Position numbers and translations under genes: made by a program. A DNA stretch of 64,000 nucleotides from Spartinivicinus ruber (GTDB taxonomy: Bacteria; Pseudomonadota; Gammaproteobacteria; Pseudomonadales; Zooshikellaceae). Every line of letters starts with the position of its first letter. Positions within the stretch are counted from its first letter, which is position 1. The notes below the pieces were generated by a model, which saw nothing but the letters and a program-made list of their open reading frames with translations, ran no database searches and was not told the origin of the DNA. Positions 1 to 8,692 of the stretch are shown one piece after another. Location of the stretch: contig NZ_CP048878.1 in the NCBI RefSeq assembly GCF_011009015.1, positions 5,238,354 to 5,302,353 on the forward strand, in the 5' to 3' direction.

Positions 1-956
1 ACTTGCTTCCTCCCTAAATACAAATATACCAAAGTAATCAGAGCAATAATAAAGAACAAACAAGTAGAAGCCGCTGAGCCATAACCCACATCCTGAAATG
101 ACACGAGCTGTTGACGGGCAAACACTGACATAGACATAGTATCAGTATTATTTGCAGTTAACACATAAATAACATCAAATACCCTTAATGCGTCTAATGC
201 CCTAAAAATTACCGCCACCATAATAGTGGGAGCCAGCAATGGCAAAGTCACCCGAAAAAACAATTTTAATGGTGGAATACCATCAATTTTTGCTGCACGA
301 TAGCAGTCAGTCGGCAACATTTGTAGCCCAGCAAAAATAAGCAAGGTCATAAAGGGAGTGGTTTTCCATACATCCACAATAACCACCGCCCACAAAGATA
401 AATCTGAGTCTGCCGTCCAAGCGAGTGGTTTATCAATCAACCCCGCCGAAACTAATAGGTGATTAATCACACCAAACTGATCGTGGAGCATCCACCCCCA
501 AATTTTAGCAGAAACAATGGTGGGTATAACCCAAGGGATTAATACTACCGTACGGAAAATAATACGGCCTGGAAATTTCTGATTTAATGCCAAGGCAATC
601 AATAATCCTAACACCAACTCAATGCTGACTGACATTAAAGTAAAAAATACTGTATTCCAAACCGACTGCCACCATTCACTGTCTGTTAACAGGCCATAAT
701 ACTCGCCATCTTCATAATATAAATAATTTCCAAAGCCAATCCACTCAAACTCATCTAAATTAGCCAAACTGGCATCAGTAAAACTAAACCAAATTGTTCT
801 TAATAATGGCCAACCTGCTACTAAAAGCAACAAGATGATAGTAGGTACCAAAAAAGCCCAAGCATACACCACCCGTTGCTGCTGAGCAGACAAATTATTT
901 AGCAGCAATGTTAATGTTCGTTTAGGGACTTGTTGTTTAGCAAGCGTCTGTTCCAT
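1..956 (-). CDS. Carbohydrate ABC transporter permease (MalF/UgpA type), 3' end cut by window
   Basis: Inner-membrane permease of a sugar ABC importer. The reading frame is open from an ATG at 956 to the window edge (about 318 residues), so only the last residues are missing. The N-terminus is cytoplasmic and is followed by several hydrophobic segments. The EAA loop that contacts the ATPase is visible near the C-terminal third as CYRAAKIDGIPPLKLF. The start lies 9 bp after the stop of the binding-protein gene, so the two are co-transcribed. A second permease and an ATPase are expected just outside the window. The family is clear. The sugar is not shown by the sequence; trehalose, maltose or glycerol-phosphate types are all possible. 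Confidence 0.88.
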   Translation of the reverse strand, partial: MEQTLAKQQVPKRTLTLLLNNLSAQQQRVVYAWAFLVPTIILLLLVAGWPLLRTIWFSFTDASLANLDEFEWIGFGNYLYYEDGEYYGLLTDSEWWQSVWNTVFFTLMSVSIELVLGLLIALALNQKFPGRIIFRTVVLIPWVIPTIVSAKIWGWMLHDQFGVINHLLVSAGLIDKPLAWTADSDLSLWAVVIVDVWKTTPFMTLLIFAGLQMLPTDCYRAAKIDGIPPLKLFFRVTLPLLAPTIMVAVIFRALDALRVFDVIYVLTANNTDTMSMSVFARQQLVSFQDVGYGSAASTCLFFIIALITLVYLYLGRKQ

Positions 957-965
957 TGTTATATA

Positions 966-2240
966 TTAGCTCCACTTTTTACGCTTTATTCTCTTCAGCT
1001 TTTTCTCCAGTTTTTTCAACGCTTGCTTCGGTGTTACCTTACCTGCCAGCACATTATGTACAGCATTAAAGAATAAGTTACTGACTTGATTATATTTTGA
1101 TTTTGTCACAGTGGATGGTCGTACCACACTTTGCTCTAAAGATTTTACTAACGTTTCAGCCACTGGTGCTGAAGCAACTATCTCTTTATCCTCATATAGG
1201 TTTTTAATAGTAGGATTAAATGCACCTTTTAAGAGTCGCTGTTTTTGAATGTCGTAGCTGGTTAAGAATAGAGTTAAATCAGCTGCTAGTTTAGGGTTAT
1301 TAGAGTATTTTGAAACAGCCAATTGCCAACCACCTAAAGTAGATGCATGCTTGCCTTCATCTCCCCCTTTAGGTAATGCAACAATACCCACTTTACCTTT
1401 GATAGCACTATCTTTTCCCTGAGCTAATGCCCAAGCATAAGGCCAGTTGCGCATAAACACAGCATTGCCTGATTGAAAAACCCCTCTGGCTTCTTCTTCA
1501 GTATAATTTAAAACCCCTGGTGGTGAGATTTGACCAACCCACTGTCCTGCCAATGAGAGTGCCGATTGAGCCGCTTTTGAGTTAACGGTAATGTTGCCTT
1601 TATTATTAACAATTGAACCACCATTATAACTGGAAAGCCATTCTAAAGCGTTACAGGTCAGCCCTTCATAGGCACGCCCTTGCCATACATATCCCCACAA
1701 CTGAGCATTACCATTTTCGCGTTCTTTCGCTTGAATTGTTTTAGCAATATCCGACAACTGCTGCCAAGTAGTAGGAACCGGCTGATTATATTTCTCTAGT
1801 AAATCCTTCCGATAATATAAAAGCGCCGTATCGACAAACCAGGGCATAGCAACCAATTTTCCCGCGACAGTATTATTTTCGACTAACGTAGGAAAATGCT
1901 GTTTTTCTATACCTTTAGTAAATGGAAATAAGTCAACTAAATGATTAGCTAATAACCCAGGCCAAATAATATCTATTTGAAAGACATCAATATCACTGCT
2001 TTTGGCAGAAAATATTTGTTGATATAAAGCTAACCGTTCAGTGGATGAGTTCGGGGTTGAAATAACGTTAACCTGATGACCTGTTTTTTTACTCCAAGAG
2101 GCTACAGCCTCTTTACATAAAGACAATTCAGCTCCTACTGCTCCACAGGAAATAGTTAGTGTTTCACTAATGGCCAAATTAGCGGAAAACAGTAAAACAG
2201 CAAAAAATCCACCTGATACTAAGCGAGCGATCATTTTCAT
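966..2240 (-). CDS. Sugar ABC transporter extracellular solute-binding protein (family 1)
   Basis: Periplasmic receptor that delivers sugar to the permease encoded immediately downstream. The protein is about 424 residues with a signal peptide ending near ANLAISE, then the usual two-lobed binding-protein sequence (NTVAGKLVAMPWFVDTALLYYRKDLLE; AVFMRNWPYAW). I place the start at the ATG at 2240 because GGAG lies 6 bases upstream. A longer in-frame TTG start at 2246 would sit on top of that ribosome site. The C-terminus is very basic (KKLEKKLKRIKRKKWS). The ligand is unknown, and the resemblance is to trehalose/maltose-binding proteins. Confidence 0.88.
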   Translation of the reverse strand: MKMIARLVSGGFFAVLLFSANLAISETLTISCGAVGAELSLCKEAVASWSKKTGHQVNVISTPNSSTERLALYQQIFSAKSSDIDVFQIDIIWPGLLANHLVDLFPFTKGIEKQHFPTLVENNTVAGKLVAMPWFVDTALLYYRKDLLEKYNQPVPTTWQQLSDIAKTIQAKERENGNAQLWGYVWQGRAYEGLTCNALEWLSSYNGGSIVNNKGNITVNSKAAQSALSLAGQWVGQISPPGVLNYTEEEARGVFQSGNAVFMRNWPYAWALAQGKDSAIKGKVGIVALPKGGDEGKHASTLGGWQLAVSKYSNNPKLAADLTLFLTSYDIQKQRLLKGAFNPTIKNLYEDKEIVASAPVAETLVKSLEQSVVRPSTVTKSKYNQVSNLFFNAVHNVLAGKVTPKQALKKLEKKLKRIKRKKWS

Positions 2241-2628
2241 GGGCAACTCCTAATATTTATTATCAGCCCAGCCTATTTCTTACAACCTATACAGGCTTTG
2301 TAAGCTTAGAGCTTCCTGGCTGTTACACCCTACACTTTAGGTATATTTATTGTTATGTAATTTTTTGTTTGTTATTTATGGTTTTAAGGCTCTTATCGTT
2401 TTTACTTTCAACAATTTTTCTTATTCATTTTGCTTTATGCCACTTTGAGTACAACTGTACACATAATGAACGCTTATAAGCGTTCTATAATCTGGCTATT
2501 CAACTAAATATTCTATCTAAATCGTTTAAGATAATTTGAGTGTAACAAACCTATAACAGTTGGTTCAATAGTCATTATGAGAATGAAGACAAGTTTTGTC
2601 GCAAGTGAGAAAGATGGAGGTTATGACG
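2241..2628. other. Non-coding gap upstream of the sugar-transporter operon
   Basis: About 390 bases without a convincing gene. It must hold the promoter for the minus-strand sugar-transporter operon. The sequence is AT-rich around 2340-2460, but I could not single out one promoter. A short imperfect palindrome lies around 2470-2486 (cgcttataagcg). No RNA gene was recognised. Confidence 0.5.
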
Positions 2629-2660
2629 TTGGTTTATACCCATCGCAGGGTATAAACCAA
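2629..2660. terminator. Perfect 13-bp inverted repeat, probable terminator of mepA
   Basis: The arms 2629-2641 and 2648-2660 are exact reverse complements with a 6-base loop. The hairpin lies just past the mepA stop codon. It has no long T tract on either side, so termination is inferred. Its arms contain the TATACCC motif that also forms the ends of the dispersed repeat at 21093-21219, so it could instead be a solo copy of that element's ends. Confidence 0.5.
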
Positions 2661-2673
2661 CGGAGATAAGCTA

Positions 2674-3576
2674 TTAATGCAAGTACTTGGATTTAGCTCT
2701 AAATATCCGACTACATGCTTTAGGTAGTTTAACCTGCTTCCAATAGGGCAACTTAGGCTTTGGTTTAGCAGGTTTTTTAGTCGGCTTTTTGGGCTTAACT
2801 GGTTTATGTTTGGCAAACCACCAATCGAGCGACTTATCACAACCACTCCCCTTCGGTATAGGTGCTTGTGATTTACACTGAGGACTGTCAGCTGGGCACT
2901 TCATTCTGACATGAAAATGATCTGCATGGCCCCACCATGGACGGATTTTTCTTAGCCAACCATCATCTGCACTGGTTTTACTTTTACACAGCTGCTTTTT
3001 AATAGCGGCATTAACGAAAATTCGAGCGACATTAGGGTTAGAAGCAGCAAATTTCAACATTTGCCGATGGTTTTGGCTCCATAGCCTAGGCTTAACACTC
3101 CGTCCATTCGAAGCTACTAGAGAATAGGCTCCCAAGGCTTCCCGCTCATGTAATGATAAGGGGCGATCTTTTTCCAGGTTATACCAAAGATCAACATCCA
3201 ACCCATTTTGGTGGCTGCGATGACCGCTAACGAAGGGACCTCCTCTGGCCATGGATAAATCACCCACCAATAAGGTACCAATATTATACTTATCCATATT
3301 GCCCGCAAGGTCTTTGATAAAACCAACTAAGTTAGGATGACCATAAAAACGGCCCCTTGTTAGCCGCATTACCTGATAACCATTACCATTAGGTGGCAAA
3401 GACTCACCGCCAGCAAGGCAGCCAGCTTGATAGGTTCCAATTGCTTGTGCTGGCGCATCATTAGGTATAGTGAGCTTGGTCCAAAACGGACTTTTAGCCG
3501 CCATTAATAGTGGAGAGCTACAAAGTGCTGTAGTCAGCGTTACCGTTATTAATTGTCTACGTGAATTAAACATCAT
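2674..3576 (-). CDS. mepA: Penicillin-insensitive murein DD-endopeptidase
   Basis: Periplasmic zinc (LAS-type) peptidase that cuts D-Ala-mDAP cross-links in peptidoglycan. The diagnostic motifs are present: SHQNGLDVDLW (zinc His122 and Asp129 in this numbering, with the same 7-residue spacing as in E. coli MepA) and HADHFHVRMKCP near residue 217. The open frame reaches back to 3648, but that start has no ribosome site. The ATG pair at 3576/3573 gives a proper signal peptide (FNSRRQLITVTLTTALCSSPLLMAA) with GGTGG just upstream. The C-terminal tail is Lys/Pro-rich (about 30 residues) and unusual for the family. The gene stands alone on the minus strand. Confidence 0.92.
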   Translation of the reverse strand: MMFNSRRQLITVTLTTALCSSPLLMAAKSPFWTKLTIPNDAPAQAIGTYQAGCLAGGESLPPNGNGYQVMRLTRGRFYGHPNLVGFIKDLAGNMDKYNIGTLLVGDLSMARGGPFVSGHRSHQNGLDVDLWYNLEKDRPLSLHEREALGAYSLVASNGRSVKPRLWSQNHRQMLKFAASNPNVARIFVNAAIKKQLCKSKTSADDGWLRKIRPWWGHADHFHVRMKCPADSPQCKSQAPIPKGSGCDKSLDWWFAKHKPVKPKKPTKKPAKPKPKLPYWKQVKLPKACSRIFRAKSKYLH

Positions 3577-3797
3577 CCACCATTTTAATGTTGTAAGCTC
3601 TATGAACCTTATGACTGGGGTAAACACCCTGTCAAGAGAGGCCAGCATCGCTATTATTAAAAAGCGACAAAGTTTTGTTTAGCCGTGTTTAATTAATTTT
3701 GATAACGCCAAAGTCATGCCAATTTTTCTTATAGGCAGCCACTCACTACTGACTTATAGGTGCCCTATACAACAATTAAAGCATAGTCACTTTTACA

Positions 3798-4637
3798 TCA
3801 ATCTAAGCCATGAGTAGTCAAACTTATTTTAGCTTTTGCATCTTGACCAAGCAGCTGCTGAAGTACAGGTAAACATTGGGCCAATTGCTCGTTTAGCTGC
3901 CATGGCGGATTAATCACAAACACCGCACTCCCGTACATCCCTCCCAGATCTTCATCTCTTACTTGTAGGCTGGCATGCAAATAACGAACGGATAGTTGCT
4001 TTAGTTTGCGTTCCATTGTTTGAAGCTCTGGCCTTGCTAATAATGGATACCACAGCAGATAAACACCCGTAGCAAAGCGTTTTATTGCCTGCTGTAACAC
4101 TGATATTACCTGCTGATAATCCTGCTTAACTTCATAAGGTGGATCGATTACCACTAATGCTCGTCGTTCTTGAGGAGGAAGTATTGCCGTTAGACGCTCA
4201 AAGCCATTTTCCCTTTGTACCAGAATACGCCGTTCACCTCTAGACCAACCTTTCAGCAAGTCAAAGTCTTTTGGATGCAGCTCGAAAAGCTGGAGCCGAT
4301 CAGCCGATTTCAGCAAATGCCTGGCAATGGCGGGAGAGCCAGGATAATAACTAAGCGAGTTATCAGAGTTATTGGCAGCGACAACCTCAACATAGCGTGC
4401 CAGTGGTTTAGGTAAATCATTTTGCAGCCAAAGCTTCCTGATACCTGTTTCATATTCTGCATTTTGCTGGGCATAACCTTGTTGAAGTGCATACATCCCT
4501 GGGCCGGAATGGGTGTCGATATAACACAGAGGCTTATCCTGCTTTTGCAGTAAGTGGTCTAATATCAAAACTTCAGTAAGATGTTTGAGCACATCGGCAT
4601 GGTTGCCAGCATGAAAGGCATGGCGATAACTAAGCAT
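3798..4637 (-). CDS. rlmJ: 23S rRNA (adenine(2030)-N6)-methyltransferase
   Basis: SAM-dependent methyltransferase that makes m6A2030 in 23S rRNA. The 279-residue length matches RlmJ. The N-terminus MLSYRHAFHAGNHADVLKH is the family signature, and the catalytic DPPY motif (VVIDPPYE) is present. It lies 73 bp downstream of the metal-exporter gene, but a terminator-like hairpin separates them, so it may have its own promoter. Housekeeping gene with nothing odd seen. Confidence 0.95.
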   Translation of the reverse strand: MLSYRHAFHAGNHADVLKHLTEVLILDHLLQKQDKPLCYIDTHSGPGMYALQQGYAQQNAEYETGIRKLWLQNDLPKPLARYVEVVAANNSDNSLSYYPGSPAIARHLLKSADRLQLFELHPKDFDLLKGWSRGERRILVQRENGFERLTAILPPQERRALVVIDPPYEVKQDYQQVISVLQQAIKRFATGVYLLWYPLLARPELQTMERKLKQLSVRYLHASLQVRDEDLGGMYGSAVFVINPPWQLNEQLAQCLPVLQQLLGQDAKAKISLTTHGLD

Positions 4638-4684
4638 AAAGGCGCTTCACTGTTAAAAGCGCCAATTCTAATCGTGAAAACCTG

Positions 4685-4710
4685 ATAAAGCACCTACCCT
4701 GGTGCTTTAT
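4685..4710 (-). terminator. Terminator hairpin after the metal exporter gene
   Basis: Inverted repeat ATAAAGCACC / GGTGCTTTAT (4685-4694 and 4701-4710) with a 6-base loop, directly abutting the stop of the exporter gene. In the direction of transcription it is followed by a short T run. It would end the minus-strand exporter transcript before rlmJ. Confidence 0.6.
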
Positions 4711-5907
4711 TTACTCAAAGATAACGAAATAGCTGTGAGCAGCAACCACTGCAGGAATAGTAGAGTATAACGTTGCCATTATTGCTGCTTTAGGTGCCAA
4801 TGCAATGGCTGGGAACAGCGCATCACCATCATTACTAATAGCATTCCCTACCTGCGCAGACATCGGAATAGCTCCGCTGATATATAAGCTGGTTACTAAG
4901 ATTTGCGGACCACAACCCGGTAATAGCCCAACAACCACCCCCATTAACGGCATTAACAGTGCCCAATCAGAAAATACTGACGCTAAATTAATATCAAGCC
5001 AATATACAATCAGCTCAAAGATTAAGAAGGCTGCAATTACCCAACTGGTCACAAAGTTGGTATCTTGAGCCACTCGCTGAAATAAGGCAGCACTGTTGGC
5101 TTTAGGGTCTTCAGCAACCGCAGACTCATAATCAGTTATATCGCGCGTGGTTGCCCATAACACAATGGCTATCATTGCCGCAACGGCCCCTAACACCGCA
5201 GAGGAACCTTCGCTGAAACCAAATAACTGGTCAGTATCAATTTGAAATGAACCTAAAATGGCAAACACCATGGCAGGTAATAGCATCCACTGCCAGAACT
5301 TTCCCTGTAACTTGATGACTTCTCGGTTACATGTATTTGCTTTACTACAATCACTCTGTACTGTCTGCGCTTTTAACCTAGGACGCATAAAATCAGCCCC
5401 ATGGACTCTGTCTACTAGCACCCCAGAAACAAAGCCCACTACAAAACCTAAACTCACGATGAACAACCCATCAATTGGCCTGCTAGCTAACAATAAAAAT
5501 GCCGCGTCGCCCATAGTGGCAGTCAATACTGCCACTACCCCACCAAAGCTTAAATTGCCTTTTACATATTGAGTAACAACTACGATTGCCCCACCACAAC
5601 CAGGTAAAGCCCCCATAAAAGCAGCAAACAACACCTGTAACGTATTACTATTAGCCAGCTTAGCCTTAAAAAGGCCATTATTATCAAAGCGTTCTGTTAA
5701 GTAATGGAATAATGCTAAAGTAGCCGCTACATACGCTGCCACTTGCCAGAATGCATCAGCTAGTACACCAATTGTTAGTTCCCGCGTGTTATCACCAGCA
5801 AGCAATAAAGCAAACAAAACGGTCGGTAATAACAGGCGCTTATTGGTTAGCTGCCAACCTTGCTGAGCAAATGAATTGCGTAACCCTTGTTGTAATTGCA
5901 TGAACAT
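4711..5907 (-). CDS. Putative manganese / heavy-metal exporter (10-TM, ArsP_2-like)
   Basis: Integral inner-membrane protein of 398 residues resembling the 10-TM putative heavy-metal/manganese exporter family. It has a clear internal duplication: the first half carries a LPGCGG motif near residue 101 and the second half LPGCGP near residue 329, each followed by a similar stretch with a conserved GD. Cysteines and aspartates in these repeats are plausible metal ligands. A cytoplasmic loop with Cys residues (CSKANTCNRE) joins the halves. The ATG at 5907 has GGGAGG 7 bases upstream. Substrate assignment rests on family naming only. Confidence 0.75.
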   Translation of the reverse strand: MFMQLQQGLRNSFAQQGWQLTNKRLLLPTVLFALLLAGDNTRELTIGVLADAFWQVAAYVAATLALFHYLTERFDNNGLFKAKLANSNTLQVLFAAFMGALPGCGGAIVVVTQYVKGNLSFGGVVAVLTATMGDAAFLLLASRPIDGLFIVSLGFVVGFVSGVLVDRVHGADFMRPRLKAQTVQSDCSKANTCNREVIKLQGKFWQWMLLPAMVFAILGSFQIDTDQLFGFSEGSSAVLGAVAAMIAIVLWATTRDITDYESAVAEDPKANSAALFQRVAQDTNFVTSWVIAAFLIFELIVYWLDINLASVFSDWALLMPLMGVVVGLLPGCGPQILVTSLYISGAIPMSAQVGNAISNDGDALFPAIALAPKAAIMATLYSTIPAVVAAHSYFVIFE

Positions 5908-5961
5908 CGCCAGACCTCCCGTGATGCGCTATATCATTAGTGTAAGGAAACCCAGCCAATA

Positions 5962-5982
5962 AATGAAAATGATAAGTGTTAT
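5962..5982. promoter_or_regulatory. Possible Fur-like metal regulator site
   Basis: The stretch AAATGAAAATGATAAGTGTT, 55-75 bp upstream of the exporter start, resembles degenerate Fur-family boxes built from GATAAT-type hexamers. This is a resemblance seen by eye; the match is imperfect and AT-rich DNA gives such hits by chance. It is plausible only because the gene downstream is a metal exporter. Confidence 0.25.
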
Positions 5983-6476
5983 TAAATAAATAGTTAAAAA
6001 CTATCAGCGCCACAGTTCATTGGCTACATATCTAAAATTAAACACAGACTGAACTTATACATAGATACAAGATTTCAACTTAAAAAATGGGTTTAGGAAT
6101 AAGCGAGTAATACAACAATTTCTAGAAAAAATACTCAAGAATGACTCTATTATTATTTGAGTAAAATAATAATAGAGTCATTAGATAATAATAAAAGCAA
6201 ACTTTCACTAAACCAGAAAAAATCAGACATATTTTGTAGCCAATACTACAAACTAAATACACAAGCCCTGCGTTCTTTATCACATAACAAAACAAAAAGT
6301 CATTTACTAATTTAGTTAATGAAACAGTTAAATATCTACCCTGCTACAGCAACATATAATTAAAGAACAGTTAACAACCTATGTATTTAGCTGCATATAA
6401 TAAGCCGACCTATTAAAGTCGCTTTATTTACGAAATTAATTTCAATTATTAGCTTATATTTTTAGTAAGGAATTCC
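5983..6476. other. AT-rich intergenic region with a long perfect hairpin
   Basis: This is the divergent gap between the metal exporter (-) and the M14 carboxypeptidase (+). I found no supported gene. Its only strong structure is the 43-base inverted repeat at 6140-6182, listed separately. The remainder is AT-rich and presumably holds both promoters. TAAGGA just before 6477 is the carboxypeptidase ribosome site. Confidence 0.5.
6140..6182. repeat. Perfect 19-bp inverted repeat, 5-base loop
   Basis: The arms 6140-6158 and 6164-6182 are exact reverse complements with the loop GAGTA. The stem starts AATGACTC and is otherwise AT-rich. It lies roughly 270 bp from the exporter start and 295 bp from the carboxypeptidase start, so it follows no gene as a terminator would. 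Function is unknown: it could be an operator, a small-RNA terminator or a mobile-element remnant. Confidence 0.7.
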
Positions 6477-8633
6477 ATGTTAAAGAGTACACTTGCATCG
6501 GTAATTGGTCTAACGATAGGTATTTCCAACTTAACAGTTGCTACTGCTAATGATGAGAAAAACCCTGAGGCAATTACTTTCATTGAACAAGAACAAACGG
6601 CTCTATCTAATACATATAAAGTAACCTTTGCTAACGAAAAAATATTTAATAAGGCGAAATTAAGCTATCATGCTCAAATGCTTGAATCAAACGATAAGTC
6701 ATTTAGCTTAATTTTAGAACTTTCCCCTGATGATAAAAAAAGATTAACCGATTTAGCTAAACAACAAAATTTTAAAGTTAATATAGAGGAAGCAACACAG
6801 TGGATTGAAAACAGAAGGCGTAAGCTAGAAAAAATAAAGAATAAAATGCAACAGCCTTCTATATCTTTACGATCCGGTTTAAACGAACAAACGGATGGTA
6901 TCCCCAGCTATCAGTGCTATGAAACTGTTGAAGAAACTCTCTCCGAAGCTCAGCAAATCGCCAGAAACTTTCCCTCAATCGCTCAATGGTTAGATGTAGG
7001 TGATTCCTGGGAAAAACAGCAAGATCCAACAAAAGGCTATGATATAAGAGTATTGAAGCTAACCAACAAAAAAATCGGCGGCAACAAACCTAAATTATTT
7101 TTAAACAGTGGTTTGCATGCAAGGGAGTACACGACTGCTCCACTAGCACTGGCATTTGCACGACACTTAACCGAAAATTATGGTAAAGATGCTAACATCA
7201 CCTGGATACTAGACCACCATGAAGTTCACCTCATGTTGCATTCTAACCCTGATGGCCGTAAGTGGGCTGAGCAAGGTTTATCCTGGCGCAAAAATACTAA
7301 TAACAACCACTGCACAAATACAACCAGACGAGGCGTTGACCTAAACCGCAATTTTACTTACGGCTGGAATAGTGTTGATGGAGGATCAAGTGATAATCAA
7401 TGTGAAATTACCTACCACGGTACAGAAGCAGCATCGGAGCCAGAAACACAAGCCGTACAAAACTATATGAAACAGCTTTGGCAAGATAATCGCGGCCCAG
7501 GAAAAACCGACAAAGCACCTGACGACACCAGCGGTATTTTTATTGATATTCATAGTGCTGCCGGCTTAGTACTGTGGCCTTGGGGTGATTCAGTCAAACC
7601 TGCACCTAATGGGACAGCTCTTGAAACACTAGGACGTCGTTTTGCTTGGTTTAATAATTACAAACCCCAACAGGCTTCTACTGGTTTATATCTAACAGAT
7701 GGTGCCAGTGACGACTTCGCCTATGGTGAACTTGGAGTAGCAGGTTTCACCTTTGAATTAGGTAAACAATTTTTTGAGCCTTGCCAAGAATTTGAAAATA
7801 AAATTAAGCCCGACAATCTAAAAGCGTTACTTTATGCAGCTAAAGTTGTCCGAGCACCCTATAAAATTCCTTCAGGCCCTGAAACACTCAATTTAACCCT
7901 TAGCTCTGATAATTCCGAAGTTGAAGCTGGCACTCAAGTTAAACTAACTGCTCAAGCAACTGATGCTAACTTCAACCAAATAAATGGCCAGGTAGACACT
8001 CAACGTGTTAACGAAGCCCAATATTCAATTGATACTCCTTTCTGGACTGCAGGTCACACAGCAGTGCCGCTAGAGATAACAGGAAGACGAGATAATATTA
8101 GTGGCACTATAGACACCACTGGTTTAGAGCCTGGACGACATATAGTGTATGTAAGGTCAAAAGATAGTAGTGGTATCTGGGGACCGGTCAGTGCCGAATT
8201 TTTAAAGATTAAAGAAGGCAGTACCAACCCCGATGATGATGACGATAGCAATAATAATGGTCAATATGTTTATCAGGATCATAAAGCCTACGGCATTAAA
8301 CCTGGTAAATACGAATTCAGTAGAGGGCTTGATATACCAAATAATGCACCAAATTCAAAATCAGCCGTTGTTCGCTTTACTGTCAAACATCGAGACCATA
8401 GTAAGCTAAGAATAGCCTTAGTTAGCCAAGCGACAAGAACAGGCTACTTTATCATGAGAAATGATGGCGATAGCTCAGATGGTATACAAAAATCCTATAC
8501 TTCCACTATCCCTACTAACGTCCTCAGCACATTAAAAGGAAAAAATTGGCAACTTGCTTTTAAAGACACATCTGACAACTCAGAGCCTGTCACTGGAATT
8601 ATTATCAGCTGGTCAATTCAGCTAATACCATAA
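6477..8633 (+). CDS. Secreted M14 zinc carboxypeptidase with C-terminal P-domain
   Basis: Exported protease of 718 residues. Order: signal peptide (to about residue 25); a charged propeptide-like region to about 140; an M14 catalytic domain (about 145-465); an Ig/PKD-like module (about 480-575); an Asp/Asn-rich linker; and a proprotein-convertase-type P-domain (about 600-718). Catalytic residues are visible: zinc ligands His214 and Glu217 (HARE) and His359 (DIHS), the VDLNRNF motif at 287, and the general base Glu427 (FTFELG). Cysteines in the catalytic domain suggest disulphides. P-domains are common C-terminal modules of secreted proteases in marine gammaproteobacteria. The start has TAAGGA upstream. 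The gene is monocistronic, with a terminator after the stop. Confidence 0.92.
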   Translation: MLKSTLASVIGLTIGISNLTVATANDEKNPEAITFIEQEQTALSNTYKVTFANEKIFNKAKLSYHAQMLESNDKSFSLILELSPDDKKRLTDLAKQQNFKVNIEEATQWIENRRRKLEKIKNKMQQPSISLRSGLNEQTDGIPSYQCYETVEETLSEAQQIARNFPSIAQWLDVGDSWEKQQDPTKGYDIRVLKLTNKKIGGNKPKLFLNSGLHAREYTTAPLALAFARHLTENYGKDANITWILDHHEVHLMLHSNPDGRKWAEQGLSWRKNTNNNHCTNTTRRGVDLNRNFTYGWNSVDGGSSDNQCEITYHGTEAASEPETQAVQNYMKQLWQDNRGPGKTDKAPDDTSGIFIDIHSAAGLVLWPWGDSVKPAPNGTALETLGRRFAWFNNYKPQQASTGLYLTDGASDDFAYGELGVAGFTFELGKQFFEPCQEFENKIKPDNLKALLYAAKVVRAPYKIPSGPETLNLTLSSDNSEVEAGTQVKLTAQATDANFNQINGQVDTQRVNEAQYSIDTPFWTAGHTAVPLEITGRRDNISGTIDTTGLEPGRHIVYVRSKDSSGIWGPVSAEFLKIKEGSTNPDDDDDSNNNGQYVYQDHKAYGIKPGKYEFSRGLDIPNNAPNSKSAVVRFTVKHRDHSKLRIALVSQATRTGYFIMRNDGDSSDGIQKSYTSTIPTNVLSTLKGKNWQLAFKDTSDNSEPVTGIIISWSIQLIP

Positions 8634-8653
8634 TCAATTACCATAAACTTGTA

Positions 8654-8685
8654 GCACATGTCGCTCTAAAAGACATGTGCTTCTT
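8654..8685. terminator. Terminator between carboxypeptidase and GGDEF-EAL genes
   Basis: Stem GCACATGTC / GACATGTGC (8654-8662 and 8672-8680) with a 9-base loop, followed on the plus strand by TTCTTTAT. It sits between two convergent genes and can serve the carboxypeptidase gene and probably both. Confidence 0.75.
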
Positions 8686-8692
8686 TATACAC

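Noticed and set aside
2634-2846. Minus-strand 70-residue frame beside mepA
   Set aside because: It overlaps mepA in another frame and begins inside the terminal hairpin; no ribosome site or recognisable sequence.
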